This document shows positions 63,005-64,000 of a stretch of 64,000 bases of DNA, piece after piece (positions within the stretch are counted from its first letter, which is position 1; each line of letters starts with the position of its first letter). Source of the stretch: Myxococcales bacterium (GTDB lineage Bacteria; Myxococcota; Polyangia; Polyangiales; Polyangiaceae); the NCBI GenBank assembly GCA_003151595.1, contig PLXW01000052.1, positions 100,311 to 164,310 of the forward strand, written 5' to 3'. The notes below the pieces were generated by a model, which saw nothing but the letters and a program-made list of their open reading frames with translations, was not told where the DNA came from and made no database searches. Both the position numbers and the translations under genes were made by a program.

Positions 63005-63555
63005 GCGCCCGCTCCATGATCCGCTTCGCAGGCGCGGCGCTCGTCGTCGGCGCATCGATCGCGCTCGGCTGCTCGAGCGGGAGCACGACGCATCACGTGA
63101 TCGCGAAGAACACGCTGACGCTCGACGTGGAAGTGACGTTCGGTCTCTCCACCGACGACACGATCACGTGGCAGGCGTTCGAGACGCAACTCGCCGACCT
63201 CGGCGGCGCGTACGGCGGGGCGGTCAGCGCCGGGCAGACGGCGTCGTACAAGCTCCCTGCGCCGGGGCACTACCGGTGGGCCTACAGTCTTTACGCGACC
63301 GATCCGTCGGCCAAGGGTGGCCTTCGCTTCGTGCAGGGGCCTGACGCGGTGTTCGACGTCGTCGACGGGAACAGCGACATTCATCTCACGACGACCACGG
63401 GAGCGTCGCCCGAGAACGACGGCGGAGTCTCGACCCCTTCGGACGGCGGCGGCAACACGGGCGGCAACTGCCTTCCGTCGGGGAGCCCGTGCTCGGACTC
63501 GAACGACAACTGCTGCACGGTCTGCGGGCTCAACCAGGCGGGCATCTGCACCTGA
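63001..63555 (+). CDS. Lipoprotein with C-terminal knottin-like Cys module (copy 2)
   Basis: 184 aa from GTG 63001 (ATG 63016 possible). Lipobox IALGC, then the same domain as copy 1 (HHVIAKNTLTLDVEVTFGLS, GHYRWAYSLYATDPS, VFDVVDGNSDIHLTTTTG), an Asp/Gly linker, and a Cys module of identical spacing, with DSNDNCCTVCGLNQAGICT shared word for word with copy 1. The upstream beta domain has diverged far more, so the module is under strong constraint or was recently copied. GTGA overlap with copy 1 indicates one operon. Confidence 0.85.
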   Translation: MSARSMIRFAGAALVVGASIALGCSSGSTTHHVIAKNTLTLDVEVTFGLSTDDTITWQAFETQLADLGGAYGGAVSAGQTASYKLPAPGHYRWAYSLYATDPSAKGGLRFVQGPDAVFDVVDGNSDIHLTTTTGASPENDGGVSTPSDGGGNTGGNCLPSGSPCSDSNDNCCTVCGLNQAGICT

Positions 63556-63610
63556 CCTACGCGCACGCAGCGAGTTTGATTTCGCGCGCGCGCGGGCGCA
63601 GATTCCCTGC

Positions 63611-63916
63611 ATGCGATTCGCCCTCACGCTCTTCGCGCTCGCGGCGCTCCTCGCGTCGACACGCACCGCGGCCGCAGACGCCAACTCGTGCATTCGGTTC
63701 TGGGGCGAGACCCGCTACGGAGCGCTCGCCTACAACCACATCGTGCACGTCGCGAACTCGTGCGAAGCGACCGCCGACTGCGCCGTGAGCACCGACGTGA
63801 ACCCGCAGCCTCAAGAGGTCGAGGTCGAGGGGGGATCGTCGGTCGAAGTGATGACGTTCATGGGTTCGCCCGCGCGCACGTTCAAGCCGCGCGTGAAGTG
63901 CACGATGCGGGAGTGA
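63611..63916 (+). CDS. Small secreted protein
   Basis: 101 aa from ATG 63611. Signal peptide (LTLFALAALLASTRTAAA) and a short mature domain with four cysteines: SCIRFWGETRYGALAYNHIV, NSCEATADCAVSTDVNPQPQ, FKPRVKCTMRE. Resembles small secreted beta proteins often found beside myxobacterial lipoproteins. Function unknown. Same strand as and 55 nt after the knottin pair. Confidence 0.8.
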   Translation: MRFALTLFALAALLASTRTAAADANSCIRFWGETRYGALAYNHIVHVANSCEATADCAVSTDVNPQPQEVEVEGGSSVEVMTFMGSPARTFKPRVKCTMRE

Positions 63917-63940
63917 TGTGGCGCTTTGCCAGTCGAGCCT

Positions 63941-63979
63941 CTGATCCCGCAGGATCAGCGACCCTCCCTCCGGGATCAG
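63941..63979. other. Inverted repeat near window end, possible terminator
   Basis: CTGATCCCG and CGGGATCAG, perfect 9-bp arms around a 21-nt loop; GGATCAGCG occurs twice. It lies 24 nt after the small secreted protein's stop. No T-run follows, so a terminator role is uncertain. Confidence 0.35.
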
Positions 63980-64000
63980 CGCCTCGCTCGCCTGTCGAGC

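Overview
The window is very GC-rich, with strong third-position G/C bias, and reads as chromosomal DNA of a large-genome myxobacterium, most likely in or near Polyangiales (Myxococcota). Evidence: many type II-signal lipoproteins with Asp/Ala/Gly-rich linkers, Ser/Thr kinases fused to ATPase/TPR regions, an FHA-type sigma-54 activator, a myxobacterial DUF2378 (TIGR02265) protein, and several phosphorelay hybrids. No sequence search was possible, so taxonomy and families rest on motif recognition.

Layout. 1-8.5 kb: a giant cyclic beta-1,2-glucan synthase (its C-terminus runs off the left edge), translationally coupled to a tandem universal stress protein. 8.9-15.3 kb: three histidine kinases carrying receiver domains, with an alpha/beta hydrolase between them, then two small stress/envelope proteins (15.4-16 kb). 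16.1-17.8 kb: a hipBA toxin-antitoxin pair with an operator-like palindrome. 17.8-20 kb: a gene graveyard of truncated pieces (SWIM, erythromycin esterase, HIT, histidine kinase and a lipoprotein-like tail). 20-26.4 kb: a beta-propeller lipoprotein, a flavodoxin, a serpin lipoprotein, a PQQ-type propeller lipoprotein and a frameshifted nucleotidyltransferase. 26.5-37 kb: two di-heme c-type cytochrome lipoproteins flank an FHA/sigma-54 activator, a 42-bp tandem repeat with a candidate sigma-54 promoter, a large unknown winged-helix protein and a sigma region 2-like small protein. 37.6 kb: tRNA-Phe. 37.8-41.7 kb: a PH-domain membrane protein, two lipoproteins and a MurG-like glycosyltransferase. 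41.8-49.3 kb: two convergent paralogous kinase-ATPase-TPR giants. 49.4-54.4 kb: a decayed regulatory-like gene, zinc-ribbon proteins and a coupled pair of polytopic membrane proteins. 54.4-63.9 kb: a signal-less PhnD-like protein with a partner of unknown family, DUF2378, a giant lipoprotein coupled to a FadL porin, and tandem lipoproteins ending in a knottin-like cysteine module.

How parts may work together. Most genes concern sensing (hybrid kinases, STKs, FHA activator) and the cell envelope (lipoproteins, cytochromes, FadL, glycan synthesis). The strongest candidates for undescribed systems are the FHA activator with repeat-enhancer, sigma-54 promoter and winged-helix target; the giant lipoprotein-FadL pair; and the tandem knottin-tailed lipoproteins.
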